This document shows positions 1 through 10,097 of a stretch of 64,000 bases of DNA, piece after piece (the stretch's first letter is position 1; every line of letters starts with the position of its first letter). The DNA is from Streptomyces violens (GTDB taxonomy: Bacteria > Actinomycetota > Actinomycetes > Streptomycetales > Streptomycetaceae). The position numbers were made by a program, and so were the translations under genes. Under the pieces are notes generated by a model that saw nothing but the letters and a program-made list of their open reading frames with translations, made no database searches and was not told the origin of the DNA. The DNA is taken from the NCBI RefSeq assembly GCF_000717745.1, contig NZ_JOBH01000007.1, positions 62,001 through 126,000 of the forward strand. Reading direction: 5' to 3'.

Positions 1-234
1 GCCGGTGTGGTCGAGGTGCGAGTGGGTCAGCACGATCTGCCGGACGTCCTCGGGGCGCCCGCCGAGCGCGGCCAGCGCCGCCAGGACGGCCGGCGCGGAG
101 CCCGGTAGGCCGGTGTCCACCAGGGCGTACCCGGCACGCGCCGGCCGGCCGCCGGGCGGCAGCCGTACGACGTACACATGGCCCACGGGGAAGGGCAGTT
201 GCCATATCGCGGAGGTGAGCTGTCGGGGTCTCAT
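1..234 (-). CDS. MBL-fold metallo-hydrolase, N-terminal part
   Basis: Only the first 78 codons lie in the window; the gene runs off the left edge. The visible protein starts MRPRQLTSAIWQLPF and ends with the zinc-binding motif THSHLDHTG (residues 70-78), the hallmark HxHxDH signature of the metallo-beta-lactamase fold. Upstream of it are the usual first strands, with VGHVYVV near residue 17 and ALVDTGLPG near 37. Members of this fold are hydrolases or glyoxalase-like enzymes with two metals; the substrate cannot be read from this fragment. The ATG at 234 fits the fold start. Family assignment is secure, function is not. Confidence 0.85.
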   Translation of the reverse strand, partial: MRPRQLTSAIWQLPFPVGHVYVVRLPPGGRPARAGYALVDTGLPGSAPAVLAALAALGGRPEDVRQIVLTHSHLDHTG

Positions 235-351
235 GCGGCGAACCTACGGCGCCGGGCCGCCGGGGGCCGGTCCTTCCGCTGTGGGCTGAGCACCGGCCGC
301 GGCGCGGGCGGCCCGCCCGTGCCGGTGGGCCTTCGAGCGCGCTCCAGCGCC

Positions 352-357
352 TAGGCT
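352..357 (+). promoter_or_regulatory. candidate -10 element of a leaderless promoter
   Basis: TAGGCT lies 7 bases before the ATG at 365, the place where a -10 hexamer would put the transcription start at or next to the start codon. No ribosome-binding site is visible in front of that ATG. No good -35 is seen. The same arrangement recurs before other genes here (42602, 23628, 56557, 30312, and 34950 on the minus strand). Confidence 0.5.
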
Positions 358-364
358 CGGCCGT

Positions 365-838
365 ATGAGCCCTTCCATCGCGACGAACAAGAAGGTCGAA
401 CTCCCCGAACTGCTGGAGTTCGTCCGGCCCCGGCACCGCGCCATCCTGCTGACCCGCCGGTCCGACGGTACCCCGCAGGGCTCGCCGCTGACCTGCGGCG
501 TGGACGACTCGGGCCGGATCGTGATCTCGACGTACCCGGAGCGCGCCAAGGTGCGCAACGCCCGCCGCGCGCCGTCCGTCAGCGTGATCGTCCTCTCCGA
601 CGAGTGGAACGGCCCGTGGGTGCAGGTCGACGGCGAGGCCGAGGTCATCGACGCGCCGGACTCGGTCGAGCCGCTGGTGGAGTACTTCCGCAACATCTCC
701 GGCGAGCACCCGGACTGGGACGAGTACCGCGCGGCCATGATCAAGCAGGGCAAGTCCATCATCCGCATCACCCCCCGCCGCTGGGGCCCGATCGCCACGG
801 GCGGCTTCCCGGCCCGGCTGGTGGAGGACGAGGGCTGA
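365..838 (+). CDS. PPOX-class F420/FMN-dependent oxidoreductase
   Basis: A 157-residue protein of the split-barrel pyridoxamine-5'-phosphate-oxidase-like family. It has the usual actinobacterial features: HRAILLTRRSDGTPQGSPL near residues 25-43, the ISTYPERAKVRNARR turn near 58-72, and the YFRNISGEHPDWDEYRAAM stretch, which is typical of the TIGR03618-like F420-binding group. Length is normal. Such proteins use F420 or FMN to reduce small hydrophobic substrates; the actual substrate is unknown. The ATG at 365 has no Shine-Dalgarno but sits 7 bases after TAGGCT, so a leaderless transcript is likely. The stop lies 2 bases from the convergent Uma2 gene. Confidence 0.85.
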   Translation: MSPSIATNKKVELPELLEFVRPRHRAILLTRRSDGTPQGSPLTCGVDDSGRIVISTYPERAKVRNARRAPSVSVIVLSDEWNGPWVQVDGEAEVIDAPDSVEPLVEYFRNISGEHPDWDEYRAAMIKQGKSIIRITPRRWGPIATGGFPARLVEDEG

Positions 839-840
839 GG

Positions 841-1428
841 TCAGGCCTTCGGCGGGTAGAGCTTGAACGTGGTGGTGTCGATGGCAAAGGAGAACGGCTC
901 GGGGAGCTCGATGGGCTCGCCGAATTCCGAGGTCGTCACGGTCCGGTAGCCATGGGCCTGGGGCTGCGAGTGCAGTGAACACATGCCGATGTTCGGATCG
1001 ATCACCAAGTACAGCGGGATCTTGCTCGTGCCGTACCAGAAACGCTTCTTGATGTAGTCGACGTCCTTGTCGCTGGAGACGATCTCGACGACGAGCTCGA
1101 CCCGGTCCGCGGGAAAGGGGTTCTTGTTGTCGGACATCGCATCGAGCGTGGTGACGGTGAGATCCGCCTTGGGCTCAAAGGAAGAGTTGGGAGAGATCAG
1201 AGCCTGGTCCGGGAGGGCCTCCCACCCTTGCAGCATGAACTGCACGGTGAGCTTCCCGACGATCAGGTTGTGGAACGGAGCCGCCGATGCCTGTATAACG
1301 ATCTTTCCATCAATGAGCTCGATCTTGAGCTGATCGAGCTCGGGGAGATCTTCCAGAAAGCGCAGGAGGGCGTGCGGATCCTCGATGGGTGACATGGCCC
1401 CGGCAGTCTCGTGATGCGTCAGTGTCAT
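841..1428 (-). CDS. Uma2 family (DUF820) PD-(D/E)XK nuclease-like protein
   Basis: A protein of 195 residues if started at the ATG at 1428, which has AAAGGTGG about 6 bases upstream; an in-frame start at 1491 would add 21 poorly matching residues. The Uma2 pattern is clear: ELIDGKIV followed by HN in the first half, then ADLTV, VELVVEIVSSDKDVDYIKKR and YLVIDP. These carry the Asp, Glu and Lys of a PD-(D/E)XK nuclease core. Uma2 proteins are common as scattered paralogues in Streptomyces and cyanobacteria, and their biological role is not settled. No partner gene is seen next to it; the nearest gene convergently overlaps nothing. Confidence 0.85.
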   Translation of the reverse strand: MTLTHHETAGAMSPIEDPHALLRFLEDLPELDQLKIELIDGKIVIQASAAPFHNLIVGKLTVQFMLQGWEALPDQALISPNSSFEPKADLTVTTLDAMSDNKNPFPADRVELVVEIVSSDKDVDYIKKRFWYGTSKIPLYLVIDPNIGMCSLHSQPQAHGYRTVTTSEFGEPIELPEPFSFAIDTTTFKLYPPKA

Positions 1429-1533
1429 CGCGGCGCCACCTTTCGGGCACAGCGTACGGAGCACGGCAGTCTCCGGTCCCACGATAGGCAATCACCTCCA
1501 CGATCGAGTGAAGCGCGCCCAGGGCTCCGCCCC

Positions 1534-1584
1534 AAAACACAAGCGCGGCGCCTGCCCTCCGGTCGGGGAAGGGGCAGGCGCCGC
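1534..1584 (-). terminator. intrinsic terminator of gltBD
   Basis: A 13-bp perfect inverted repeat (1545-1557 with 1572-1584, GCGGCGCCTGCCC and its complement) and a 14-base loop. On the minus strand it is followed by a T-rich run (TTGTGTTTT, 1542-1534). It begins 57 bases after the gltD stop and should end the gltBD transcript. Confidence 0.85.
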
Positions 1585-1640
1585 ATCTGTTCCGTACGCC
1601 GTTGTACGGGACACTCAGGGCCGTACGGCCGGCACGCCGA

Positions 1641-3101
1641 TCACACGGCCAGTGCGCGGTCCGTCGGCTTGATCGGGGCGGGCAGCGAGGACGCGCCGGT
1701 CAGGAAGCGGTCCACGCCCTTGGCCGCGGAGCGGCCCTCGGCGATGGCCCAGACGATGAGGGACTGGCCGCGGCCCGCGTCACCGGCGACGTACACGCCG
1801 GGGACGTTGGTGGCGAACTCGGCGTCGCGGGCGATGTTGCCGCGCTCGTCCAGCTCCAGGCCGAACTGCTCGACGAGGCCGTTCTCCTTGTCGGTGCCGG
1901 TGAAGCCCATGGCGAGGGTGACGAGCTGAGCGGGGATCTTCCGCTCGGTGCCGGGCTTCTGCTCGAGCTTGCCGTCCTTGAACTCCACCTCGACCAGGTG
2001 CAGCCACTGGACGTTGCCGTCCTCGTCGCCCTCGAAGTGGGTGGTGTTGACGGAGTAGATCCGCTCACCGCCCTCCTCGTGCGCGGAGGTGACCTTGTAG
2101 AGCATCGGGAACGTCGGCCAGGGCTGGTTCTCGTTCCGCTCCTCGCCCGGCTTGGGCATGATCTCCAGCTGGGTCACGGAGGCCGCGCCCTGACGGTGGG
2201 CCGTGCCGACGCAGTCGGCGCCGGTGTCACCGCCGCCGATGACCACGACGTGCTTGCCCTCGGCGGAGATCGGGGACGTGGTGAGGTCGCCCTCCTGGAC
2301 CTTGTTCGCGAGCGGGAGGTACTCCATCGCGAAGTGGATGCCCTTGAGGTCGCGGCCGGGCACCGGCAGGTCGCGGGAGGTCGTCGAGCCCGCGGCGATC
2401 ACGACGGCGTCGTAGCGACGGCGCAGCTTCGCCGCGTCGATGTCACGGCCGATCTCCGTCTCGGTGCGGAACTTGGTGCCCTCCGCGCGCATCTGCTCGA
2501 TGCGGCGGTTGATGTGCCGCTTCTCCATCTTGAACTCGGGGATGCCGTAGCGGAGGAGACCACCGATACGGTCCGCGCGCTCGTAGACGGCGACGGTGTG
2601 ACCCGCGCGGGTCAGCTGCTGGGCCGCGGCGAGACCCGCCGGGCCCGAGCCGATGACGGCGACGGTCTTGCCGGACAGGCGCTCGGGCGGCTGCGGGGTG
2701 ACGTCCCCGTTGTCCCACGCCTTGTCGATGATGGAGACCTCGACGTTCTTGATGGTCACCGGCGGCTGGTTGATGCCCAGCACACAGGCGGCCTCGCACG
2801 GCGCGGGGCAGAGGCGACCGGTGAACTCCGGGAAGTTGTTGGTCGCGTGCAGCCGCTCGCTGGCGGCCTCCCAGTCGTTGCGGTACGCGTAGTCGTTCCA
2901 CTCGGGGATGAGGTTCCCCAGCGGACAGCCGTTGTGGCAGAACGGGATGCCGCAGTCCATGCAGCGCGACGCCTGCTTGCTGATGATCGGCAGCAGGGAG
3001 CCGGGCCGGTAGACCTCGTTCCAGTCCTTGACGCGCTCCTCGACGGGACGGGTCTCGGCGACCTCGCGGTCGTGGTTCAGGAAGCCCTTGGGGTCAGCCA
3101 T
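1641..3101 (-). CDS. gltD: glutamate synthase small subunit
   Basis: NADPH-dependent glutamate synthase beta subunit, 486 residues, normal length. It passes electrons from NADPH through FAD to the large subunit, which makes two glutamates from glutamine and 2-oxoglutarate. The N-terminal domain has the two cysteine clusters for 4Fe-4S centres (C47, C50, C55, C59 and C98, C102, C106). Then come a FAD Rossmann motif [14 protein letters not shown] near residue 147 and an NADPH motif [13 protein letters not shown] near 285, and the C-terminal [15 protein letters not shown]-binding segment. Its ATG at 3101 lies inside the end of gltB (8-base overlap), so the two are translationally coupled. Confidence 0.98.
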   Translation of the reverse strand: MADPKGFLNHDREVAETRPVEERVKDWNEVYRPGSLLPIISKQASRCMDCGIPFCHNGCPLGNLIPEWNDYAYRNDWEAASERLHATNNFPEFTGRLCPAPCEAACVLGINQPPVTIKNVEVSIIDKAWDNGDVTPQPPERLSGKTVAVIGSGPAGLAAAQQLTRAGHTVAVYERADRIGGLLRYGIPEFKMEKRHINRRIEQMRAEGTKFRTETEIGRDIDAAKLRRRYDAVVIAAGSTTSRDLPVPGRDLKGIHFAMEYLPLANKVQEGDLTTSPISAEGKHVVVIGGGDTGADCVGTAHRQGAASVTQLEIMPKPGEERNENQPWPTFPMLYKVTSAHEEGGERIYSVNTTHFEGDEDGNVQWLHLVEVEFKDGKLEQKPGTERKIPAQLVTLAMGFTGTDKENGLVEQFGLELDERGNIARDAEFATNVPGVYVAGDAGRGQSLIVWAIAEGRSAAKGVDRFLTGASSLPAPIKPTDRALAV

Positions 3102-6100
3102 TGGTCGCCGCCTCCATCATCTTCTCGTGGGTCGCGGACTCGGAGAGTCCGGCCTGCTCAGCGGCGTCCTTGGCGGCGAGCACTGCCTTGTACGTGGGCG
3201 GGATGACCTTGCTGAAGCGCGCGGCCGCGGCATCCCAGTCGGCGAGGAGCTTCTCGGCCACGGTGGAGCCGGTCTCCTCCTGGTGGCGACGCACCACGTC
3301 GTGCAGCCACTGCTTGTCGGTCTCGTCCAGCGTGTCGTGCACCGCGGAGACGAGCTCCTTGTTGACGTTGGCCTTGTCCAGGTCGATGACGTAGGCGAAA
3401 CCGCCGGACATGCCGGCCGCGAAGTTGCGGCCCGTCTCGCCGAGCACAACCGCGTTGCCGCCGGTCATGTACTCGCAGCCGTGGTCGCCCACGCCCTCGG
3501 AGACCACCGTGGCGCCGGAGTTGCGGACGCAGAAGCGCTCGCCGACCCGGCCGCGGAGGTAGAGCTCGCCGCCGGTGGCGCCGTAGGCGAGGGTGTTGCC
3601 CGCGATGGTGGAGTACTCGGCCAGGTGGTCCGCGCCGCGGTCCGGGCGGACGATGACGCGGCCGCCGGAGAGGCCCTTGCCGACGTAGTCGTTGGCGTCG
3701 CCCTCCAGGCGGAGGGTGACACCCTTCGGCAGGAACGCGCCGAAGGACTGGCCGGCCGAGCCGGTGAAGGTGATGTCGATGGTGTCGTCGGGCAGACCCG
3801 CGCCACCGAACTTCTTCGTCACCTCGTGGCCCAGCATGGTGCCGACCGTGCGGTTGATGTTGCGGATGGCGACCTGCGCCCGTACGGGCTGGGCCTCCTC
3901 CGCGGTGTCCGCGGCGAGCGCGTCGGCCGCCAGCTTGATGAGCTGGTTGTCCAGCGCCTTCTCCAGGCCGTGGTCCTGCACGGTGATCTGGTGGCGGACG
4001 GCGCCCTCGGGCAGCTCGGGCACGTGCAGCAGCGGGGCCAGGTCCAGGCCCTGCGCCTTCCAGTGCGTCACGGCCTGGGTGGTGTCCAGCAGCTCGGCGT
4101 GGCCGACGGCCTCCTCCAGCGTGCGGAAGCCCAGCTCGGCGAGGAGCTCACGGACCTCCTCGGCGATGAACTGGAAGAAGTTGACGATGTACTCGGCCTT
4201 GCCGCTGAACCGCTCGCGCAGCGTCGGGTTCTGCGTGGCGATGCCGACCGGGCAGGTGTCCAGGTGGCAGACGCGCATCATGACGCAGCCGGAGACCACC
4301 AGCGGGGCGGTCGCGAAGCCGTACTCCTCGGCGCCCAGCAGGGCGGCGATGACCACGTCGCGGCCGGTCTTCAGCTGGCCGTCGGTCTGCACGACGATGC
4401 GGTCGCGCAGGCCGTTGAGCAGCAGCGTCTGCTGGGTCTCGGCGAGGCCGAGCTCCCAGGGACCACCGGCGTGCTTCAGCGAGGTGAGCGGCGAGGCGCC
4501 CGTACCGCCGTCGTGGCCGGAGATCAGGACCACGTCCGCGTGCGCCTTGGAGACACCCGCGGCGACCGTGCCGACGCCGACCTCGGAGACCAGCTTCACG
4601 TGGATGCGGGCCTGCGGGTTGGCGTTCTTGAGGTCGTGGATCAGCTGAGCCAGGTCCTCGATGGAGTAGATGTCGTGGTGCGGCGGCGGGGAGATCAGGC
4701 CCACACCCGGCGTCGAGTGACGCGTCTTGGCGACCCACGGGTAGACCTTGTGGCCGGGCAGCTGACCGCCCTCACCGGGCTTGGCGCCCTGGGCCATCTT
4801 GATCTGGATGTCGTCGGAGTTGACGAGGTACTCGCTGGTCACACCGAAGCGGCCGGACGCGACCTGCTTGATGGAGGAGCGGCGCGCCGGGTCGTACAGG
4901 CGCTCCGGGTCCTCGCCGCCCTCACCGGTGTTGGACTTGCCGCCCAGCTGGTTCATGGCGATGGCGAGGGTCTCGTGCGCCTCCTGGGAGATGGAGCCGT
5001 ACGACATGGCGCCGGTGGAGAACCGCTTGACGATCTCGCTGACCGGCTCGACCTCCTCGATCGGGATCGAGGGGCGGTCCGACTTGAAGCCGAACAGGCC
5101 GCGCAGCGTCATCAGGCGCTCGGACTGCTCGTTGACCCGCTCGGTGTACTTCTTGAAGATGTCGTACCGGCCCGAGCGCGCGGAGTGCTGCAGGCGGAAG
5201 ACGGTCTCCGGGTCGAACAGGTGCGGCTCGCCCTCACGGCGCCACTGGTACTCGCCGCCGATGTCCAGCGCGCGGTGCGTGGCGGCGATGCCGGAGGCCG
5301 GGTACGCCTTGGCGTGCCGGGCCGCGACCTCCTTGGCGACGACGTCCAGGCCCGCGCCGCCGATCTTGGTGGCGGTGCCGTGGAAGTACTTGTCGACGAA
5401 CGCCTCGTCCAGGCCGACGGCCTCGAATACCTGCGCGCCGCGGTAGGAGGCGACGGTGGAGATGCCCATCTTGGACATGACCTTCAGGACACCCTTGCCG
5501 AGCGCCTTGATCAGGTTCTTGATGGCGGTCTCGGCCTCGACGCCGGGCAGGAAGGTGCCGGCGCGGACCAGGTCCTCGACGGACTCCATGGCCAGGTACG
5601 GGTTGACCGCGGCGGCGCCGTAGCCGATCAGCAGCGCGACGTGGTGCACCTCGCGGACGTCACCGGCCTCGACGAGCAGACCCACCTGGGTGCGCTGCTT
5701 CGTACGGATGAGGTGGTGGTGGACGGCCGAGGTGAGCAGCAGCGAGGGGATCGGCGCGTGCTCGGCGTCGGAGTGCCGGTCGGACAGCACGATCAGGCGC
5801 GCGCCGTCCTCGATGGCGGCCTCGGCCTCGGCGCAGATCTCGTCGATCCGGGCCGCGAGAGACTCCCCGCCGCCGTGCACGCGGTACAGGCCGGAGAGGG
5901 TGACGGCCGTCATCCCCGGCATGTCGCCGTCGGCGTTGATGTGGATGAGCTTGGCCAGCTCATCGTTGTCGATCACCGGGAAGGGCAGGGTGACGCTGCG
6001 GCAGGAGGCCGCGGTCGGCTCCAGCAGGTTGCCCTGCGGGCCCAGCGAGGAGATCAGCGAGGTGACGAGCTCCTCGCGGATGGCGTCCAGCGGCGGGTTG

Positions 6101-7707
6101 GTGACCTGCGCGAAGAGCTGGGTGAAGTAGTCGAAGAGCAGCCGGGGACGCTCGGAGAGCGCGGCGATCGGCGAGTCCGTGCCCATCGAACCGATGGGCT
6201 CGGCACCGGCCTTGGCCATCGGCGCGAGGAGGACGCGCAGCTCCTCCTCGGTGTAGCCGAAGGTCTGCTGGCGGCGGGTGACCGAGGCGTGGGTGTGCAC
6301 GATGTGCTCGCGCTCGGGGAGGTCCTCGAGCTCGATCTCGCCGGCCTCCAGCCACTCCGCGTACGGGTGCTCGGCGGCGAGGGCGCCCTTGATCTCGTCG
6401 TCCTCGACGATGCGGTGCTCGGCGGTGTCCACGAGGAACATCCGGCCGGGCTGCAGGCGGCCCTTGCGGACGACCTTGGCGGGGTCGATGTCCAGGACGC
6501 CGACCTCGGAGGAGAGCACGACGAGGCCGTCGTCGGTGACCCAGTAACGCCCGGGGCGCAGGCCGTTGCGGTCCAGGACCGCGCCGACCTGGGTGCCGTC
6601 GGTGAAGGTGACGCAGGCCGGGCCGTCCCAGGGCTCCATCATCGTGGAGTGGTACTGGTAGAAGGCGCGCCGGGCCGGGTCCATGGAGGGGCTGTTCTCC
6701 CACGCCTCCGGGACCATCATCAGCACGGAGTGCGGCAGCGAGCGGCCGCCGAGGTGGAGCAGCTCCAGGACCTCGTCGAAGGACGCGGAGTCGGAGGCGT
6801 CCGGCGTACAGACGGGGAAGAGACGGTCCAGCGTCTCGGTCGCGTCACCGAAGAGCTTGCTGGAGAGCTGGGACTCGCGGGCGCGCATCCAGTTGCGGTT
6901 GCCCTTGACCGTGTTGATCTCGCCGTTGTGCGCGACGAAGCGGTACGGGTGGGCCAGCGGCCAGCTCGGGAAGGTGTTGGTGGAGAAACGCGAGTGGACC
7001 AGCGCGATGGCGGTGGCGAAGCGGCGGTCGGACAGGTCCGGGAAGAACGGCTCCAGCTGCCCGGTGGTCAGCATGCCCTTGTACACGATCGTGCGCGCGG
7101 ACAGCGACGGGAAGTACACGCCGGCCTCGCGCTCGGCGCGCTTGCGCAGCGCGAACGCCTTGCGGTCCAGCGCCAGTCCGGTGTTCTCACCGTCGGCGAC
7201 GAACAGCTGGGAGAAGGCGGGCATGGTGGCGCGGGCGCCGTTGCCGAGGAGCTGCGGGGCAACGGGGACGACGCGCCAGCCGAGGACGTTCAGGCCCTCT
7301 TCGGACGCGATCGTCTCGATCTTCGAGACGGCGGCGGCCGCGTCCTCGGCGTCCGCGGGGAGGAAGGCGATGCCCGCGGCGTAGGCGCCGGCCTCGGGCA
7401 GCTCGAAGGTGACGTTTTCACGGAGGAACGCGTCGGGGATCTGGAGCAGGATGCCCGCACCGTCGCCGGAGTCGGGCTCGGAGCCGGTGGCGCCGCGGTG
7501 TTCGAGGTTCCGCAGGACGGTCAGCGCCTGTTCGACCAGTGCGTGGCTCGCCTCGCCGGTGAGGGTCGCGACGAAGCCGACGCCGCAGGCGTCGTGCTCG
7601 TTACGCGGGTCGTACATCCCCTGCTGGGCGGGGCGCCCGTCCATGGGCGACCAGGCGGCGCTGGTAGCGCTGCCGGTGGTCGCGGAGTGCGTGGACGCGG
7701 AACGCAT
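3094..7707 (-). CDS. gltB: glutamate synthase large subunit
   Basis: Large subunit, 1537 residues from the ATG at 7707, chosen because GGGAGAG lies just upstream; a longer frame to 7830 lacks support. Residues 1-40 form a propeptide ahead of Cys41 in HDACGVGF, the N-terminal nucleophile of a class II glutamine amidotransferase. A central domain follows, then the FMN-binding synthase domain with [14 protein letters not shown] and SNTGEGGED. The 3Fe-4S cysteines lie in [15 protein letters not shown], and a GXGXG beta-helix domain with CEYMTGG and GMSGGFAYV closes the protein. It hydrolyses glutamine, channels ammonia and aminates 2-oxoglutarate. All key residues are present. Confidence 0.98.
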   Translation of the reverse strand: MRSASTHSATTGSATSAAWSPMDGRPAQQGMYDPRNEHDACGVGFVATLTGEASHALVEQALTVLRNLEHRGATGSEPDSGDGAGILLQIPDAFLRENVTFELPEAGAYAAGIAFLPADAEDAAAAVSKIETIASEEGLNVLGWRVVPVAPQLLGNGARATMPAFSQLFVADGENTGLALDRKAFALRKRAEREAGVYFPSLSARTIVYKGMLTTGQLEPFFPDLSDRRFATAIALVHSRFSTNTFPSWPLAHPYRFVAHNGEINTVKGNRNWMRARESQLSSKLFGDATETLDRLFPVCTPDASDSASFDEVLELLHLGGRSLPHSVLMMVPEAWENSPSMDPARRAFYQYHSTMMEPWDGPACVTFTDGTQVGAVLDRNGLRPGRYWVTDDGLVVLSSEVGVLDIDPAKVVRKGRLQPGRMFLVDTAEHRIVEDDEIKGALAAEHPYAEWLEAGEIELEDLPEREHIVHTHASVTRRQQTFGYTEEELRVLLAPMAKAGAEPIGSMGTDSPIAALSERPRLLFDYFTQLFAQVTNPPLDAIREELVTSLISSLGPQGNLLEPTAASCRSVTLPFPVIDNDELAKLIHINADGDMPGMTAVTLSGLYRVHGGGESLAARIDEICAEAEAAIEDGARLIVLSDRHSDAEHAPIPSLLLTSAVHHHLIRTKQRTQVGLLVEAGDVREVHHVALLIGYGAAAVNPYLAMESVEDLVRAGTFLPGVEAETAIKNLIKALGKGVLKVMSKMGISTVASYRGAQVFEAVGLDEAFVDKYFHGTATKIGGAGLDVVAKEVAARHAKAYPASGIAATHRALDIGGEYQWRREGEPHLFDPETVFRLQHSARSGRYDIFKKYTERVNEQSERLMTLRGLFGFKSDRPSIPIEEVEPVSEIVKRFSTGAMSYGSISQEAHETLAIAMNQLGGKSNTGEGGEDPERLYDPARRSSIKQVASGRFGVTSEYLVNSDDIQIKMAQGAKPGEGGQLPGHKVYPWVAKTRHSTPGVGLISPPPHHDIYSIEDLAQLIHDLKNANPQARIHVKLVSEVGVGTVAAGVSKAHADVVLISGHDGGTGASPLTSLKHAGGPWELGLAETQQTLLLNGLRDRIVVQTDGQLKTGRDVVIAALLGAEEYGFATAPLVVSGCVMMRVCHLDTCPVGIATQNPTLRERFSGKAEYIVNFFQFIAEEVRELLAELGFRTLEEAVGHAELLDTTQAVTHWKAQGLDLAPLLHVPELPEGAVRHQITVQDHGLEKALDNQLIKLAADALAADTAEEAQPVRAQVAIRNINRTVGTMLGHEVTKKFGGAGLPDDTIDITFTGSAGQSFGAFLPKGVTLRLEGDANDYVGKGLSGGRVIVRPDRGADHLAEYSTIAGNTLAYGATGGELYLRGRVGERFCVRNSGATVVSEGVGDHGCEYMTGGNAVVLGETGRNFAAGMSGGFAYVIDLDKANVNKELVSAVHDTLDETDKQWLHDVVRRHQEETGSTVAEKLLADWDAAAARFSKVIPPTYKAVLAAKDAAEQAGLSESATHEKMMEAATNG

Positions 7708-7942
7708 CGGCTCTCCCAACGTCGTCGTGGCATGTGCAGTGCCGAGGGACGACGTTGGCCCTCCGCGAAATTTTGCGTGCAGGTTACAGGATGACCCCGA
7801 TCTCGTGAATCGGATAGGGGCTTCCAGCATGCGGACACCGCGCAGTGCGGTGGATCAAGAACGCGACGGGACAGATCATCGTCCGACAGCGCGGGTCACC
7901 GGTAAGCGACGTTGCCTCCGGCGCCAGAGCCTTATGCCCGCT

Positions 7943-7980
7943 GTACCAAAACTGAAACCGCGAAGTAACAGGGTAATTAT
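7943..7980. promoter_or_regulatory. candidate GlnR box upstream of gltB
   Basis: Read on the plus strand the site is GTACC-n6-GAAAC-n6-GTAAC-n6-ATTAT, with exactly six bases between each element. The known Streptomyces GlnR consensus is gTnAC-n6-GaAAC repeated with a 6-base gap, so three of four half-sites fit well and the fourth is degenerate. It lies about 236 bases before the gltB start and points opposite to gltB transcription. The next gene on the other side (VIT, ending at 8001) also runs leftward, so gltB is the only promoter it could serve nearby. This is a prediction from pattern and spacing. Confidence 0.6.
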
Positions 7981-8000
7981 GCGTCTGCACGCATAGGGCG

Positions 8001-8741
8001 TCACCCTACGGCGGTTCCGAACAGTGCGCCCAGGACGTACGTCACACCTGCGGCGGCACCGCCGAGGGCCAGCTGGCGCAGTCCGCTGTACCACCAGGAC
8101 CGCGCCGTCACCCGGGCGACAACCGCGCCGCACGCGAAAAGTCCCAGCAGCGCGAGCAGCACGGCGGGCCACAGCGCGGAGGCGCCCAGCAGGTACGGCA
8201 GGACCGGCAGCAGCGCGCCCAGCGCGAAGGAGCCGAAGGAGGACGCGGCGGCGACCAGCGGCGAGGGCAGGTCGGACGGGTCCACGCCGAGCTCCTCGCG
8301 GGCGTGGATCTCCAGCGCCTGCTCCGGGTCCTTGGAGAGCTGCGCGGCCACCTCACGGGCGAGCCCCGGCTCCACGCCGCGCGACTCGTACAGCGCGGCC
8401 AGCTCCGCCTGCTCGTCCTTGGGGTGTTTACGCAGCTCACGGCGCTCGATGTCCAGCTCGGCCTGGACCAGCTCGCGCTGCGAGGCAACCGAGGTGTACT
8501 CGCCTGCGGCCATCGAGAAGGCGCCCGCGGCCAGCCCGGCCAGGCCCGTGATGACGATCGTCTGCTGCGACACCGAGCCGCCGGCCACACCCGTCATCAG
8601 GGCGAGGTTCGACACCAGCCCGTCCATGGCGCCGAAGACCGCCGGCCGCAGCCAGCCGCCGTTCACGTCACGGTGCGTGTGGTTGTCACGGTGGGCGACA
8701 TGCGTCGGAGCCGACGCGTCCATGACATCAATGACGGACAT
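8001..8741 (-). CDS. VIT1/CCC1 family transporter
   Basis: A 246-residue membrane protein of the vacuolar iron transporter family (proton-coupled Fe2+/Mn2+ exporters). The first helix motif WLRPAVFGAMDGLVSNLAL is characteristic. The second helix carries AAGAFSMAAGEYTSVASQRE, and a cytoplasmic charged region follows (ERRELRKHPKDEQAEL, then PEQALEIHAREELG), which matches the metal-binding domain. Three more helices close the protein. The start at 8741 was chosen for the GGGAGAGGTCCC sequence just before it; the frame stays open to 8840. The gene is divergent from the ADP-ribosylglycohydrolase operon. Metal specificity cannot be told from sequence alone. Confidence 0.9.
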   Translation of the reverse strand: MSVIDVMDASAPTHVAHRDNHTHRDVNGGWLRPAVFGAMDGLVSNLALMTGVAGGSVSQQTIVITGLAGLAAGAFSMAAGEYTSVASQRELVQAELDIERRELRKHPKDEQAELAALYESRGVEPGLAREVAAQLSKDPEQALEIHAREELGVDPSDLPSPLVAAASSFGSFALGALLPVLPYLLGASALWPAVLLALLGLFACGAVVARVTARSWWYSGLRQLALGGAAAGVTYVLGALFGTAVG

Positions 8742-9047
8742 AGGGACCTCTCCCTCCCTCGCGAGGTGTGGGCCGATGAGCGGCACTTCCCCCTGCAACA
8801 CCCTCGAAGTTAGGCGCCTCACACCCCTTCGCGCTAGCAAGGAAGGCCGTACTTACCGCGCTGACCTGCGGCTTTACCGAAGCCCCAGCCGTGAGATCTG
8901 GATCACGCCACCTCTTCCGCGACCCGCCGGATACGGCCATCACGACATCGCTCCGATCCGGCGTGATGTCCCCCCATTCGCGGCAAACCGGCCCTACCAT
9001 CCCTCAGACGCGTACGCATCCGGACCGGCCGGCGGAAGGGCACGCAC
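8742..9047. other. intergenic region between divergent VIT and ADP-ribosylglycohydrolase genes
   Basis: There is no coding sequence that I accept in these 306 bases. They must hold the promoters of both flanking units. Two possible operator elements can be seen: an interrupted repeat CATCACG (8938-8944) with CGTGATG (8962-8968), and a GTGA-n8-TCAC pair at 8891-8906. A TACCAT at 8995 could be a -10 element for the plus-strand operon, about 45 bases before its start. An iron-box-like TTAGGCGCCTCA lies at 8810, but it is too short to be called. None of these is proven. Confidence 0.35.
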
Positions 9048-10097
9048 ATGAGCACACCGCACGCTCCCTCGCCCGTCCCGGTCACCCCGGGTGACCGCCC
9101 CGCCGATCTGCGGGACCGGGGCCGCGGCGCGCTGCTGGGCCTCGCCGTGGGGGACGCGCTCGGCGCCCCCGCGGAGAACATGAAGCCCTCGCAGATCCGC
9201 CGCCGCTGGGGCCGCATCGAAGGCTTCGTCGCCGACGACCCGGCCGGCACCGACGACACCGAATACGCCATCTTCTCCGGCCTGCTGCTGGCCGAACACG
9301 GCTCGGCGCTCACCGTGACCCACGTCGAGGCCGCCTGGCACCAGTGGATCGCCGACCTGGACGAGGGCCCCTTCCGCGGCGCCGGGTTCAGCGAGCGCGG
9401 CACCCTGGAGAACCTCCGCCGGGGGCTCGCCGCACCGATTTCCGCCCAGCACCGGCATGCCTGGAGCGACGGACTGGCGATGCGGGCCGCGCCCTTCGGC
9501 GTACACGCGGCGGGCCGGCCCGCCGAGGCCGCCCGGCTGGTCGCGGTGGACGGCACGGTCAGCCACGACGGCGAGGGCATCTACGGCGGACAGGCCGTCG
9601 CCGCCGGGGTCGCGGCCGCGATGGTCGCCGGGACCACCGACGCGGTCATCGCCGCCGCGCTCTCCGTCGTCCCCGAGGACTCCTGGACGGCGCGCTCGCT
9701 GCGCCGCGCGGTCGCCGCCGCCCAGCGCTCCCGGCTGGACCCCGGCATCACCCGCCTCGGCACCGAACGCGCCGTACGGTCCGCCGTCGTCATCGGCGGC
9801 TATCCCTGGACCGACCTGGCGCCCGAAGCGGTCGGGCTGGCCTTCGGCGCGTTCGCCGCCGCGGCCGGCGACTTCCCCGCCTCGGTCCTCACTGCCGTCA
9901 ACATGGGCCGCGACGCCGACACCACAGCGGCGGTCGCCGGCGCCCTGGCCGGCGCGCTGGGCGGCGTGGGCGCCGTACCCGGCGCATGGGCCCGCGTCAT
10001 CACCCCGGTACGCGGCAGCTGCCTCCCCTCCATGGCGGGCTACCACGTCCTGGACATCGCGGACCTGCTGACACCCGCGGGCCGGGAGACGTCATGA
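9048..10097 (+). CDS. ADP-ribosylglycohydrolase family protein, paralogue 1
   Basis: A 349-residue protein of the DraG/ARH family, which removes ADP-ribose from proteins or hydrolyses related ADP-ribose compounds with two magnesium ions. All metal-site motifs are present: GLAVGDALGAPAEN at residues 31-44, TDDTE near 68-72, and GRDADTTAAVAGALAGALGG near 286-305. DGEGIYGGQAVAAG lies between them. Length is normal. The start has GGAAGGG upstream. It is the first of four coupled paralogues and its stop overlaps the next start (ATGA at 10094-10097). The substrate is unknown. It looks fully active. Confidence 0.92.
   Translation: MSTPHAPSPVPVTPGDRPADLRDRGRGALLGLAVGDALGAPAENMKPSQIRRRWGRIEGFVADDPAGTDDTEYAIFSGLLLAEHGSALTVTHVEAAWHQWIADLDEGPFRGAGFSERGTLENLRRGLAAPISAQHRHAWSDGLAMRAAPFGVHAAGRPAEAARLVAVDGTVSHDGEGIYGGQAVAAGVAAAMVAGTTDAVIAAALSVVPEDSWTARSLRRAVAAAQRSRLDPGITRLGTERAVRSAVVIGGYPWTDLAPEAVGLAFGAFAAAAGDFPASVLTAVNMGRDADTTAAVAGALAGALGGVGAVPGAWARVITPVRGSCLPSMAGYHVLDIADLLTPAGRETS

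Noticed and set aside
3028..7794. A 1588-codon open frame on the plus strand opposite gltB
   Set aside because: It mirrors gltB in the complementary frame; high GC keeps such frames open. The composition (Arg/Val/Gly/Asp-rich) has no domain and gltB is certain.
8810..8821. Iron box before the VIT-family gene
   Set aside because: TTAGGCGCCTCA covers only part of the 19-base DmdR consensus.
8891..8906. CRP-like site GTGA-n8-TCAC
   Set aside because: The spacer is 8 rather than 6 bases and the outer bases do not fit.
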